Shown: in pieces, positions 54,300 through 63,542 of the stretch
How positions within the stretch are numbered: position 1 is the first letter of the stretch
How the letters are laid out: each line of letters opens with the position of its first letter
NCBI GenBank assembly: GCA_039679945.1
Contig: JBDKTY010000079.1
Coordinates: forward strand, 3,096-67,095
Source: SbD1 sp039679945
GTDB taxonomy: Bacteria > Desulfobacterota > Syntrophobacteria > Syntrophobacterales > Syntrophobacteraceae
Direction of reading: 5' to 3'
DNA length: 64,000 nt
Notes under the pieces: model-generated
Told to the model about the DNA's origin: nothing
Seen by the model: only the letters and a program-made list of their open reading frames with translations
Database searches by the model: none
Program-made: the position numbers and the translations under genes

Positions 54300-55622
54300 T
54301 CACTGTACCCAGGGTGGAGTCAGGGGGGTGTTTCCCCTGGCATGCCGAAAGGCCTGGGACGGTTGCGTGAGGTGACAAACCGTGCACTTCCGCAGGGGAC
54401 CGGGGTGGCCCTGGAGAAGCGTAAATTTGATGGAATCATTGTACTCGCGGCTTGGCGCGATTGCATGCGGACTGTCGTGGCATCCGGCGCAATAGGTGCC
54501 GCCATGCCCACGGGAATTTCTATAAAGAGGTTGATCCAGTGCGTAGCCGGCGCCGTGGCAGCTCACGCTGTCGCACCTGGGTTCCCTGGCCCACGGTTCA
54601 CGCCCTGAGTCCGCCGAGGCGGCCACATCAACCATATTCCCATGGCAGGTCGTGCAGTTCAGGGCGAATTTCTGGGACATAACATCCCTCAGGCACTGAG
54701 TCTTCGGGCCCGGGTGGCAATTATAGCACCCCGCCGTGGTATCGGGAGCGATGTCGGGTGCATTGCCCGGGTTGTGATGATTGTGCATCGCGGCGGAGAG
54801 GCTTTTGACCCCGGTTGTTCCGGGAAGTCCCAGTGCGTTCGAGGCATGACAATTGGCGCAAAGTACGGGACGATTGTTCATCAATGCTTCCGGAGTATTG
54901 TATTTCCCATTTAGCCAGTCATGCAGCACCAATATGTTGGTGTCTACATTTCCGGTCGGTTTGATCTCCGCCGGAAGCCGGCCGGTCGCATCCCCATCGT
55001 CCGCGTGACAGTTCATGCATTGGAGTTCGGAGGACACGGGGGCGACGGCGAACGTTCGCGCCACTACATTTCCCGAGGCATCCCTGACCGTGATTTTGGC
55101 CAGTTGATAGGGATAGGGCCTCTTTAACCGCCTGTCCCCATCCAGATACTCGGTGAGGGGAATACCGGCCGCTTCGAAATGAGGCCCGAGGTCCGGATCA
55201 TTGACCAGATCCATTGTGCCGCTGAGTCCTTTTCCCGATGGATCCGATTGTGTTGGGAGTCCGATGTTCACGGGCGGTTGGACACCGAATAGCTGCTTTA
55301 CATAGGTCCAGAAGTTTGTTTTTCCCGCTGAATAGGTGTTGTCCACGATCTGGTATTGCAGGGTGATCCCGCTCGTGACCGCTTGAGGTGGATCACCGAC
55401 TTTGTAGACCTGAGCCCAGAGGACATTAAATGGCGGGAGGACCGCAAGGTCCTTGAAATCCGGATTATAGCAGTGCATGCCGAGATTGTTCCAGGCCAGC
55501 ACGACATAAGCGTTGTTCCTGGATTGAACGGAATTGCTTGATGAGTCCGCGGCCAATGCGATCAGAACCGTGATCGCCAGGAGCAGGGTCCAGACAAGAC
55601 TTTTTCTTTTCCGGAATTCCAT
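54300..55622 (-). CDS. Secreted multihaem c-type cytochrome
   Basis: 440 residues. The start at 55622 has AAGGAGAGGAAAACCC before it and begins MEFRKRKSLVWTLLLAITVL, a signal anchor. The first 170 residues are haem-free (YVVLAWNNLGMHCYNPDFKD). Six CxxCH sites follow: CMNCH, CANCH, CYNCH, CTTCH, CAGCH and CTVCH. A seventh unusual CxxxxCH (CDSVSCH) lies between the fourth and fifth. Extra histidines near these sites could serve as distal ligands. Products of this type move electrons in the periplasm or to the cell surface in anaerobic respiration. Two adjacent perfect palindromes lie 70-100 bases upstream. Confidence 0.9.
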   Translation of the reverse strand: MEFRKRKSLVWTLLLAITVLIALAADSSSNSVQSRNNAYVVLAWNNLGMHCYNPDFKDLAVLPPFNVLWAQVYKVGDPPQAVTSGITLQYQIVDNTYSAGKTNFWTYVKQLFGVQPPVNIGLPTQSDPSGKGLSGTMDLVNDPDLGPHFEAAGIPLTEYLDGDRRLKRPYPYQLAKITVRDASGNVVARTFAVAPVSSELQCMNCHADDGDATGRLPAEIKPTGNVDTNILVLHDWLNGKYNTPEALMNNRPVLCANCHASNALGLPGTTGVKSLSAAMHNHHNPGNAPDIAPDTTAGCYNCHPGPKTQCLRDVMSQKFALNCTTCHGNMVDVAASADSGREPWAREPRCDSVSCHGAGYALDQPLYRNSRGHGGTYCAGCHDSPHAIAPSREYNDSIKFTLLQGHPGPLRKCTVCHLTQPSQAFRHARGNTPLTPPWVQ

Positions 55623-55693
55623 GGGTTTTCCTCTCCTTGCTTTGTGTTTATTTAACACCCTAATAGACGCGCATACATATATCGGTTTTAGTA

Positions 55694-55722
55694 ATACTTA
55701 TTAAGTATCATCCTATTAGGAT
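55694..55722. promoter_or_regulatory. Twin palindromes upstream of the multihaem cytochrome gene
   Basis: ATACTTATTAAGTAT (55694-55708) is a perfect 15-bp palindrome. One base later ATCCTATTAGGAT (55710-55722) is a perfect 13-bp palindrome with the same TATTA centre. They lie 72-100 bases before the start codon in an AT-rich 395-bp gap and are good operator candidates for an activator or repressor. Confidence 0.55.
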
Positions 55723-56017
55723 AACTCGATTTTGCTTAGCAGGCGTGGAAGCCGCGCGCCATATAATCTCTACCATATCACTATAGAATCCAACCTACCC
55801 TATGGACCACGGCGGCATATGAGGTTACATTACCGGTCGATGATACATTGGAAAGTATGTATGACTTCATTGTCTATTTTGATATCGGGTCAATGCAGTA
55901 TTTCTGCTTTGCTATTGCTGTAATTGTGGATTCTTTGTGGATTTCGCGGGAAAGTACCCGATATCGCGCAATGGATCGCTAATCGCACACACCAGGTTAT
56001 ACCGGAGTACCGAGAAC

Positions 56018-56425
56018 ATGAAACAATGTCGAGAATGCCGGCACCAGGTTTCAGAGCAGGCAGTCGCATGTCCCGAATGCGGGGCCCCGTATCCCGCAAG
56101 GGAAAAATGGGACGGCTATGGTTTTGAGTACAAATCCAAGGCTACGCTCATGGGGCTGCCCCTGCTCCACATATCTTTCAAATACCGGCAGAACCGAGTT
56201 CCCGTGGTTGCAAAGGGGATAGTGGCCATCGGGCAGTTTGCCTGCGGAATCCTGACCATTTCGCAATTCGGCATCGGCCTTTTCAGCATCAGCCAGTTTA
56301 CCATTGCCGGCTACGCACTCGCTCAGTTCGCAATCGCCTACTCGCTTGTCGCCCAAATGGGGCTTTATGTCGATGAAGGGCGGGGACAGTTCGTGAAGAG
56401 CATTTTGGGCCTTCTCAATTTTTAG
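56018..56425 (+). CDS. Zinc-ribbon membrane protein with GQF/SQF repeats
   Basis: 135 residues. It begins with a zinc ribbon (CRECRHQVSEQAVACPECG, residues 4-22; two CxxC pairs). Residues 45-60 are soluble (HISFKYRQNRVPVVAKG). Residues 60-110 contain an iterated eight- to nine-residue pattern: IGQFACGIL, ISQFGIGLF, ISQFTIAGY, LAQFAIAY. These read as hydrophobic beta or helical turns with a regular Gln-Phe. The same pattern occurs in uncharacterised bacterial proteins with zinc ribbons. The function is unknown. GGAG lies about 11 bases upstream, so initiation may be weak. Confidence 0.72.
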   Translation: MKQCRECRHQVSEQAVACPECGAPYPAREKWDGYGFEYKSKATLMGLPLLHISFKYRQNRVPVVAKGIVAIGQFACGILTISQFGIGLFSISQFTIAGYALAQFAIAYSLVAQMGLYVDEGRGQFVKSILGLLNF

Positions 56426-56838
56426 CGGGTTTCCACACGTCCAACAACGTGGCCGCGCGGCCCTCTTCACACCCATCACCGCCTCGCGGCCCGGTATTAC
56501 GTTGCGGCGCCGCCCCGGGCAAGACTGCGGGACAAACGCCGGGTGCTTCATATCGCTCTCTCGATGAAACCAAATGAATCGTTGCGAGCAATAACACGGT
56601 TGAGACCACTCTATGCGTGTTCATCGCTGCCTCGGGATTTCGGAAAACGCCATCCATTGAACATTCTATTGACGTAATTGTGTTTCAAATCTACGCTGCC
56701 CTCATGGAGGGAACCCGGGAGAAGCAATGTACTGGAAGCCACGATGATCGGCCGAAGGAAATATTCTAAATGAACTTTTCACTTTTTACCTATTCGGACA
56801 TGGATTGAACCGGGCATGCGGATTAAAGGATGTGCGAA
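56426..56838. other. Intergenic region upstream of the CoA-transferase gene
   Basis: A 413-bp gap holding the candidate promoter at 56669-56697. A GC-rich segment near 56440-56530 has no gene. Confidence 0.45.
56669..56697 (+). promoter_or_regulatory. Candidate promoter of the CoA-transferase/lyase pair
   Basis: TTGACG and TACGCT are separated by 17 bases. The -35 box is good and the -10 box is weak. The leader would be about 135 bases. Confidence 0.4.
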
Positions 56839-58050
56839 ATGGTTAAGAATACGGATAATCAAGAGATGGCCCTGCAAGGATTAAAGGTCATCGAACTGGG
56901 GCAGTTGATCGCCGGGCCATTTGCCGCCAGGCTGTTGGGCGAGTTTGGAGCCGAGATCATAAAGATCGAGCCGCCGAATGGAGGAGACCCTCTGCGCAAG
57001 TGGCGAAAGCTGGAGAATGGAACCTCGCTGTGGTGGCATGTCCAGTCGCGAAACAAGAAATCCGTAACCCTCGATCTGAAGAGTCTCGACGCTCGTGAAA
57101 TATTGCTCAAATTACTGAAAGATACCGACATACTGATCGAGAACTTCCGCCCCGGGACTCTCGAGAATTGGGATTTGGGCTGGGAGAGGCTCCATGAGCT
57201 AAATCCCGGGCTGATCATGGTGCGTGTTTCCGGCTACGGTCAGACCGGTCCGTATCGCGACCGGCCGGGTTTTGGCGCAATCGGCGAAGCGATGGGCGGA
57301 ATGCGCTACCTGAATGGAGAGCCGGGACGTCCTCCGGTGCGTTGCGGCATCAGTATCGGCGATTCACTTTCGGCCCTGTACGCGGTTATAGGCACTTTGC
57401 TGGCGCTGAATCATCGCAACCAGCACGGCGGCGAGGGGCAGTGCATCGACGTCGCCCTGTATGAATCGGTTTTCGGGATGATGGAGAGCCTTGTACCTGA
57501 ATACGACCGCTTCCGCTACATCCGGGAACCCAGCGGCAGCGCCCTGCCGGGCATAGCGCCGTCCAACGCCTACCGCACCCGCGATGGGAAATACGTTTTG
57601 ATCGGTGGCAATGGAGACGGCATCTTCAAACGGCTAATGACTTTGATCGGGCGGGAAGATCTCGGCGACGCCGAGCGCTTCGCGCATAACGATGGACGCG
57701 CCGGGGAAGCCGGGTTGCTGGATGCCGCCATTGAAGAATGGACCATGTCCCATGATTTGGTCGATATTTTGCGTGATCTCAACCGCGCGGGCGTCCCGGC
57801 CGGATACCCTTATTCCGTGGCCGATATCGTTGCTGATCCACACTACCAGGCCAGACAGATGATCAAAACAATCAATCTGCCATCGGGCGAACCCCTGAAG
57901 GTCCCCGCTGTCTTGCCGAAACTGAGCGGCACCCCGGGCAGAATCGGCGCTGCCGGCCCCACGCTCGGCCAGCATACCGATGAAGTGCTCGCCGGTATCG
58001 GCATCGATGCGGAAGAGCGCGGTCGCCTGCGCGAACGCGGCATCATCTGA
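56839..58050 (+). CDS. Class III (CaiB/BaiF family) CoA-transferase
   Basis: 403 residues. The ATG at 56839 has AAAGGA with an 8-base spacer and is preferred to the ATG three codons earlier, which overlaps that site. Family III marks: VIELGQLIAGPFAARLLGEFGAEIIKIEPP at the N-terminus, VTLDLKSLDAR, the DILIENFRPGTLENWDLGWERL block, VRVSGYGQTGPYRDRPGFG, and CGISIGDSLSALYA with the catalytic Asp. These enzymes move CoA between carboxylic acids through a glutamyl/aspartyl-CoA adduct. It is followed after 44 bp by an HMG-CoA-lyase-type gene, so the acyl-CoA formed is probably that enzyme's substrate. Confidence 0.94.
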   Translation: MVKNTDNQEMALQGLKVIELGQLIAGPFAARLLGEFGAEIIKIEPPNGGDPLRKWRKLENGTSLWWHVQSRNKKSVTLDLKSLDAREILLKLLKDTDILIENFRPGTLENWDLGWERLHELNPGLIMVRVSGYGQTGPYRDRPGFGAIGEAMGGMRYLNGEPGRPPVRCGISIGDSLSALYAVIGTLLALNHRNQHGGEGQCIDVALYESVFGMMESLVPEYDRFRYIREPSGSALPGIAPSNAYRTRDGKYVLIGGNGDGIFKRLMTLIGREDLGDAERFAHNDGRAGEAGLLDAAIEEWTMSHDLVDILRDLNRAGVPAGYPYSVADIVADPHYQARQMIKTINLPSGEPLKVPAVLPKLSGTPGRIGAAGPTLGQHTDEVLAGIGIDAEERGRLRERGII

Positions 58051-58094
58051 TGCCAACGGGTGTTTAAGACGGCATGGGTGAGGGGAGGAAAGCG

Positions 58095-59063
58095 ATGCAA
58101 CATGGGAACAGGCGGCGAGTGTACATCAATGAAGTTGCCACGCGCGATGGCTTCCAGATCGAGCCGGATTTCGTTCCGACCGAGGAGAAGATCAGGCTGA
58201 TCGATCTGCTGAGCAGGACGGGATTGGCCAAAATTGAAGTGACTTCGTTTACCTCGCCAAAGGCCATTCCGAATCTGCGCGATGCGGAAGAAGTCATGGA
58301 GCGGATCGAGCGCATACCCGGGGTGATCTATACGGCGATGGTGCCAAATGTCAGGGGATGCGAACGCGCGATCAACCGCGGGGTGGACGAGATCAACCTG
58401 GTGATGTCGGCCAGCGAGACCCACAATCGGGCAAACCTGCGCATGAGTCCGGAGCAATCGCTCGAACAGTTCGCCGAGATTATGGAGGTGGCCAAAGGCG
58501 CGCCCGTGGGGGTGAATGCCTCGATTTCCACCGCATTCGGTTGCCCGTTCGACGGACCGACTCCCCAGGATCGCGTCTTTTACCTTGTTGACCGATGCGC
58601 GCGGATGGGCATTACCGGGGTAACCCTGTGCGACACGACGGGAATGGCCGATCCGGCGCAGGTGTTCGAGCTGTGCGATACCGTAATGGCGCGTTTTTCA
58701 GACCTGAATTTCACGGTGCACTTCCACGATACACGAGGGATGGGACTGGCCAATGTTCTGGCCTCACTGGAGACAGGGGTTACCCACCTGGACGCATCGC
58801 TTGGCGGCCTCGGCGGCTGCCCTTTCGCACCGGGGGCTTCCGGTAACATATGCACCGAGGACACGGTACACATGCTTGCACGGATGGGGTACGAGACGGG
58901 CGTGGACCTCGATCGACTGATAGACATCGCTTGCGGCCTCCCGGCAATCGTGGGGCACGAAGTCCCGGGGCAGGTAATCAAGGCAGGCAAGGCGGACAGA
59001 AGGTATCCCCGGCCCGAGTGGCTGGACGGCGGCAAAAAGGAGGCCATGCCATCCCGCGCCTGA
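58095..59063 (+). CDS. Hydroxymethylglutaryl-CoA lyase-family enzyme
   Basis: 322 residues. The ATG at 58095 has GGGAGG 7 bases upstream, which favours it over the earlier in-frame GTG/ATG. The TIM-barrel features are INEVATRDGFQIEPDFVPTE (divalent-metal and CoA region, RDG), KIEVTSFTSPKAIPNLRDAE, VHFHDTRGMGLANVLASLE and the lyase signature GLGGCPFAPGASGNICTEDT with the catalytic Cys. It cleaves HMG-CoA or a near homologue to acetyl-CoA plus a keto acid. With the CoA-transferase it could catabolise free 3-hydroxy-3-methylglutarate, citramalate or a similar branched hydroxy-acid. No other leucine-degradation genes are visible in the window. Confidence 0.92.
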   Translation: MQHGNRRRVYINEVATRDGFQIEPDFVPTEEKIRLIDLLSRTGLAKIEVTSFTSPKAIPNLRDAEEVMERIERIPGVIYTAMVPNVRGCERAINRGVDEINLVMSASETHNRANLRMSPEQSLEQFAEIMEVAKGAPVGVNASISTAFGCPFDGPTPQDRVFYLVDRCARMGITGVTLCDTTGMADPAQVFELCDTVMARFSDLNFTVHFHDTRGMGLANVLASLETGVTHLDASLGGLGGCPFAPGASGNICTEDTVHMLARMGYETGVDLDRLIDIACGLPAIVGHEVPGQVIKAGKADRRYPRPEWLDGGKKEAMPSRA

Positions 59064-59933
59064 AATTATCGTGTTATAAACATCCGCATCGTACGGGACC
59101 TTCCCGCCTCCATGTTATCGGGCAACGACATGTGCCGGTTTGGCATAAGGAATCCTGCCCCTCATTTGCCTACGGATGACATGGATCATTTCTCCTATCC
59201 TTTTACCGCGTCTAGTGTGGGTTATTTGGTCGGTTTGCCGATGTCGAAAATAATAATTGATACGACGTTGTGTTCAACGCGTTGCGTTTCAAGCTCAAAG
59301 GAGCGGGCGCCGCGGCGAGGAGGCCGTAGCTCCGCGCTTTTGGAAAGCACCTTTCGATACCATCTTGAACGCGACCCGACATGATAAGCAACGAGGATCG
59401 CTTGAAGTCAAACTTGAAAAACCGGGCATGCTTTTGATCAGGATGTTTCCGCGCGTCCGACCTCGGCATGCCCCGTTACCAGAACCATAAAACACCGCTC
59501 GGCATGAACGCCGCGAGACCCGCCGCCACAATCAGTCGGAGATGGACTCCGCCCGCCGATCCGCTCACTCACCGGAAGATTTTAAACCTCACAAGGGACT
59601 GCTGAAATAATAATAGTTCTATCCGGAATTCATTTCTTGAGTACGGATATTAGTGGTAGAATTTTTATAATCCGTTATTCCATAGATGCATTTATGCAGG
59701 GAGCCGCCATTGCGCTTTGATTCCCTCCTGGCGAGCAGCTCAGGTTTTGCTTCGCGAGGGGCGCTTCCCCATTTGGATGGCCGATGGAGGCTTTTTGCTA
59801 TCGTGGGCTGAAATTACCGTGAAGGCGGTTTCACGCCCACGTGGCATAAATCTGGCACTTGGTTTTGAAGCTCCGTAACTGCTACTGTGATCAATTCTTC
59901 AGGTTGTCCAAACCGGAAGAAAGGAATAAGAGC
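59064..59933. other. Intergenic region upstream of the hybrid kinase gene
   Basis: 870 bp with a repeat copy at 59324-59376 and an AT-rich tail (59600-59700) containing a TATAAT that has no matching -35 box. No gene is supported. Confidence 0.5.
59324..59376 (-). repeat. Short dispersed repeat (second family), copy 3
   Basis: On the minus strand it reads TCGCGTTCAAGATGGTATCG, AAAGGTGCTTTCCAAAAGCG, CGGAGCTACG, matching 34521-34571 closely. Confidence 0.65.
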
Positions 59934-62900
59934 ATGTCCGGTCTCAGAATCCCGCCCCCCTGGTCCATCTCCAGAAAACTGATCCTGTTCATACTGATCC
60001 TGTTTCTGCCCGCTTGCGTCATCACTGTCTCTTCAAGCTTCAAGCAACGAAACAATGCGATCCGGGAAGCGGAAAACAAGGTCCTGCTTCTCGTGAAGAG
60101 CATGGCCGCCCAGCAGGAGCAGGCAGCCATCGGGTCAAGACAATTGCTCAGTGCCCTGGCCTTCCTTCCGATGGTGCGAGACCTGGATGCGAGTGCCTGC
60201 AACAATCTTTTCCGGGATTTAATTAATCGGAACCCTTGCTATTCCACTATTGCCGCGGCCACCCCGGATGGGAAGCTGTTCGCCGCTTCGACGCCTCTTA
60301 CTCCCGAAAGTATCGATCTCTCCGACCAGACGCACATCAAGGATGCAATACGGACGCTTGATTTCTCGGCCGGTGTGTCTGACGCGGGCAAGGTCAGTGA
60401 TGCCCCGTCGCTCAACTACGCCCACCCCGTTCTTGATGCGAATGGGAAGCTTATCGCCGTAATTGTCGCCGATTCCAAGCTGAACGAGTATGCCCGGTTT
60501 CCGGGGAAAATGGATCTTCCCGAAAGATGCTCGATGACGATTCTGGATTATCGGGGATCGCGTTTGTATCGTCTACCCGGTGACGACGTCGCCGCGTCCG
60601 GCATGCGGGATGCCCCGGAGACTCCGCGGCTTGTGTCCGGAGACCTGGATCACGGCACTTTGGAGCGGACGGGCGCCGATGGAATAAATCGCATCTGTGC
60701 ATTTCAACGATTGCGCCTCGGTGCGAATTCAGCTCCCTATTTATATTTGATTATCGGTATCCCCAAGGACGAGATCCTCCAGACGGCAAATCTTCATATA
60801 TTTGGGAGCTTATCGGTTCTGGGGATCGCACTCTGCACGATGCTACTGATGGCGGGGAATGTTGACCGGGAGCGGACCAAGGTGGAACTCCGAAGTGCCG
60901 AGGAGGAATCCGGCTCCGGAGTGGCAGCCCAGGGGATTGTCGTCGGCGCCATAGAGACCCTCGAAGATGTCACCGCACGGAAGGAGGCCGAGGATGTACT
61001 GATTTCCGCCAACCGGCAATTAAATGACATCATCGAGTTCCTGCCGGATGCAACATTGGTCATCGATATGGACATGAAGGTCATAGCCTGGAATCGAGCC
61101 ATCGAAGATATGACCGGGGTAAGCAGGAAGGAGGTGATAGGAAAGCGGAGAGATACTTTTACCGCCCCTTTTCTTTGCGAAAAGCGGTTGTATCTGTTCG
61201 ATCTCATCGATGTCCGCGATGAAGAACTCGAATCACGTTACCAGCATATCGTGAGAAAAGGTGACATTCTATGTGCACAGACTTATGTGCCCTATCTCAA
61301 TCGAGGTAACGGGGCTTATGTGTTCGCGACCGCCGCGCCGCTGTTCGATGCAAATGGAAACCGCCTGGGAGCGATCGAGATCATCCGCGATATCACCGAA
61401 CAAGTGCACGCGCAGGAAGCACTGAGAATCGGCGAGGAGAAATATCGCGAATTGGTCGAAAATGCCAACAGCATCATCCTGAGAATGGACAACCTTGGCA
61501 ACGTGACCTTCATAAACGAGTTTGCACAGCGTTTCTTCGGCTACAGCGAAGATGAGATACTCGGCAGGAATGTGGTGGGGACAATTGTTCCACCCATTGA
61601 GACGGGCGGGCGGGACCTCCGGTTGATGATCGAGAATATCGCAATGAACCCGGATCGTTATGCAAGCAACGTCAACGAAAACGTGCGCCGCGGCGGCGAG
61701 AGGGTCTGGATTGCCTGGACCTTTAAGCCCATTCGTTATGAAGAAGGGCAGGTTGTGGAAGTCCTTTGCGTGGGCAACGACATCACTGAACGGAAGGTCA
61801 TGGAAGAAGCTATCGTGGAGGCGGAGGCAAGATATAGAAGCATTTTTGAAAATGCCCTGATGGGCATATTTCAATCAACCCCACGGGGACGTTTATTAAA
61901 ACTCAACAGGGCTTTTGCCCGCATCCTTGGCTATGATTCCCCGGAAGATGTCCTGAAGGAGGTGAGCGACATATCTCGACAGCACTATGTCAATCCCGCG
62001 CACCGCACCGAGTTGCTCCAACAGATCGAAGAGCGGGAATTGGTCCAGGACTTTGAGGCGCAGATTTACAGGAAGGATAGGAGTGTTGCCTGGATCACTC
62101 TCAGCACGCGAGCCGTTCGTGACATGGATGGGGAAATTATCCATCTGGAGGGAACCGTTCAGGACATCACGGATAGCAAGCTCATGGAATCTCAACTGAA
62201 CCAGGCTCGAAAAATGGAAGCGATAGGGACTTTGGCCGGAGGAATCGCGCATGACTTTAACAATATCCTTACGCCGATACTCGGTTATTCCGAGATCTCG
62301 CTGAATGATGCTCCCAAAGGCAGCCAACTCTACTATAACCTGGAACAGATTTTCCTATCCGGGAGCCGTGCCAGGGAACTTGTAAAGCAAATCCTCACCT
62401 TCAGTCGAAAAGGGGAACAAGCACCCAGGCCGGTGCAAGTCAGTCTCCTTATCAAGGAAACGCTTAAGTTGCTTAGATCATCATTGCCTTCCACCATCGA
62501 AATCCGCCAGGAACTTGATAAGGATGCAACCGACAATACTGTTATGGCTGACCCGATTCAAATCCACCAGGTGCTGATGAACCTGTGCACGAACGCCGCT
62601 CACGCCATGCGCGAGAAAGGCGGCGTGCTCACTATCGCCCTGAGGAATGAGGATATAGAGTCAGGCGCCAGAACGGGAATCGCGGATCTGGAGCCCGGAG
62701 CTTACCTGAGACTCTCGGTTGTCGATACGGGGCACGGCATGGACGAGGCGACCAAAGAACGTATCTTTGAACCCTACTTTACTACCAAAGGGCCCTCCGA
62801 GGGAACCGGCCTGGGGCTGGCGCTGGTCTACGGAATCACCAGGAGCCTGTCCGGAGGAATCGCCGTTCGAAGCAAACCGGGTCAGGGTGCCACTTTTGAT

Positions 62901-63350
62901 GTCTATTTTCCGAGGACCAAATCGATTCAGGCGCCAACGGTCGCGGCATCCGTTCATCTTCCCACCGGAAAGGGTCATATTCTGGTGGTTGATGACGAAA
63001 AACCCATAGTCGATATGCTGAAAGCGATGCTCCAGCGCCTGGGCTATGACATTACCGAAAGATATAGCAGCCATGACGCACTCCAGACTTTCGGGGCTCA
63101 GCCCGAGAGCTTTGACCTGGTCATCTCCGATCTGACGATGCCTCATATGACAGGTATTGATCTGGCGAAAGAGATTCTGAGGATCCGTGCCGATACCCCG
63201 ATAATCCTCTGTACGGGATTCAGTGAGTCGATCGATGAGAATAGGGTAAGATTTCTCGGGCTAAGAGGATTTCTTATGAAGCCTGTCGCCATGCAAGACC
63301 TGGCAACCGCCGTGAACAAGATCCTGGTTGGGGACAAGGCCCTGAAATAA
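59934..63350 (+). CDS. Hybrid sensor histidine kinase with Cache, PAS domains and receiver
   Basis: 1138 residues; AAAGGA precedes the ATG. TM1 is about 13-33, TM2 about 291-311; between them a double-Cache-like sensor (YSTIAAATPDGKLFAASTPL, DRIH-like 'SDQTHIKDAIRT'). A lone PAC-like end (VVGAIETLEDVTARKEAE, about 332-350) follows without its PAS half. Three full PAS units come next: about 355-475, 490-605 and 625-745, each ending in a 'DITE/DITD' linker. HisKA has GGIAHDFNNILTPILGYSEI (His about 773). The ATPase has NLCTNAAHAM, VVDTGHGMD and GTGLGLALVYG. A receiver (about 1020-1135) has VVDDEKP and the phospho-Asp in VISDLTMP. It would sense a small periplasmic ligand; no partner is visible. 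Confidence 0.94.
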   Translation: MSGLRIPPPWSISRKLILFILILFLPACVITVSSSFKQRNNAIREAENKVLLLVKSMAAQQEQAAIGSRQLLSALAFLPMVRDLDASACNNLFRDLINRNPCYSTIAAATPDGKLFAASTPLTPESIDLSDQTHIKDAIRTLDFSAGVSDAGKVSDAPSLNYAHPVLDANGKLIAVIVADSKLNEYARFPGKMDLPERCSMTILDYRGSRLYRLPGDDVAASGMRDAPETPRLVSGDLDHGTLERTGADGINRICAFQRLRLGANSAPYLYLIIGIPKDEILQTANLHIFGSLSVLGIALCTMLLMAGNVDRERTKVELRSAEEESGSGVAAQGIVVGAIETLEDVTARKEAEDVLISANRQLNDIIEFLPDATLVIDMDMKVIAWNRAIEDMTGVSRKEVIGKRRDTFTAPFLCEKRLYLFDLIDVRDEELESRYQHIVRKGDILCAQTYVPYLNRGNGAYVFATAAPLFDANGNRLGAIEIIRDITEQVHAQEALRIGEEKYRELVENANSIILRMDNLGNVTFINEFAQRFFGYSEDEILGRNVVGTIVPPIETGGRDLRLMIENIAMNPDRYASNVNENVRRGGERVWIAWTFKPIRYEEGQVVEVLCVGNDITERKVMEEAIVEAEARYRSIFENALMGIFQSTPRGRLLKLNRAFARILGYDSPEDVLKEVSDISRQHYVNPAHRTELLQQIEERELVQDFEAQIYRKDRSVAWITLSTRAVRDMDGEIIHLEGTVQDITDSKLMESQLNQARKMEAIGTLAGGIAHDFNNILTPILGYSEISLNDAPKGSQLYYNLEQIFLSGSRARELVKQILTFSRKGEQAPRPVQVSLLIKETLKLLRSSLPSTIEIRQELDKDATDNTVMADPIQIHQVLMNLCTNAAHAMREKGGVLTIALRNEDIESGARTGIADLEPGAYLRLSVVDTGHGMDEATKERIFEPYFTTKGPSEGTGLGLALVYGITRSLSGGIAVRSKPGQGATFDVYFPRTKSIQAPTVAASVHLPTGKGHILVVDDEKPIVDMLKAMLQRLGYDITERYSSHDALQTFGAQPESFDLVISDLTMPHMTGIDLAKEILRIRADTPIILCTGFSESIDENRVRFLGLRGFLMKPVAMQDLATAVNKILVGDKALK

Positions 63351-63383
63351 CAGGAAAGCTCACCAGGCCAAGAAATACCCCGA

Positions 63384-63542
63384 TCACCCGCGCGGGAGAG
63401 AGTCGGGTCCCCTGTTAATATAGTCTCCCAGGAAGACAAGCAGGTCCAACTCCGGGTCAAAGGGCAGCAGACCCAGCAAAGTCTTGAGTTTCCGGCTGCA
63501 TCCGTGGATATCTCCGATCGCGAAAATCTTCCTGTGTTCCAT
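63384..63542 (-). pseudogene. Truncated serine/threonine phosphatase (ApaH/PrpE-like) fragment
   Basis: A 52-codon minus-strand frame starts MEHRKIFAIGDIHGCSRKLK, continues through LLVFLGDYINRGPDS and stops after LPRG. It is the N-terminal quarter of a calcineurin-type PPP phosphatase: GDIHG (metal-binding Asp and His) and GDYxDRGPDS. The second Asp of that motif is Asn here. Downstream blocks (GNHE and the later His motifs) are missing, so it cannot be active. The cut falls just past the GPDS motif, where the hybrid kinase's 3' region begins, suggesting a deletion endpoint. Confidence 0.72.
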
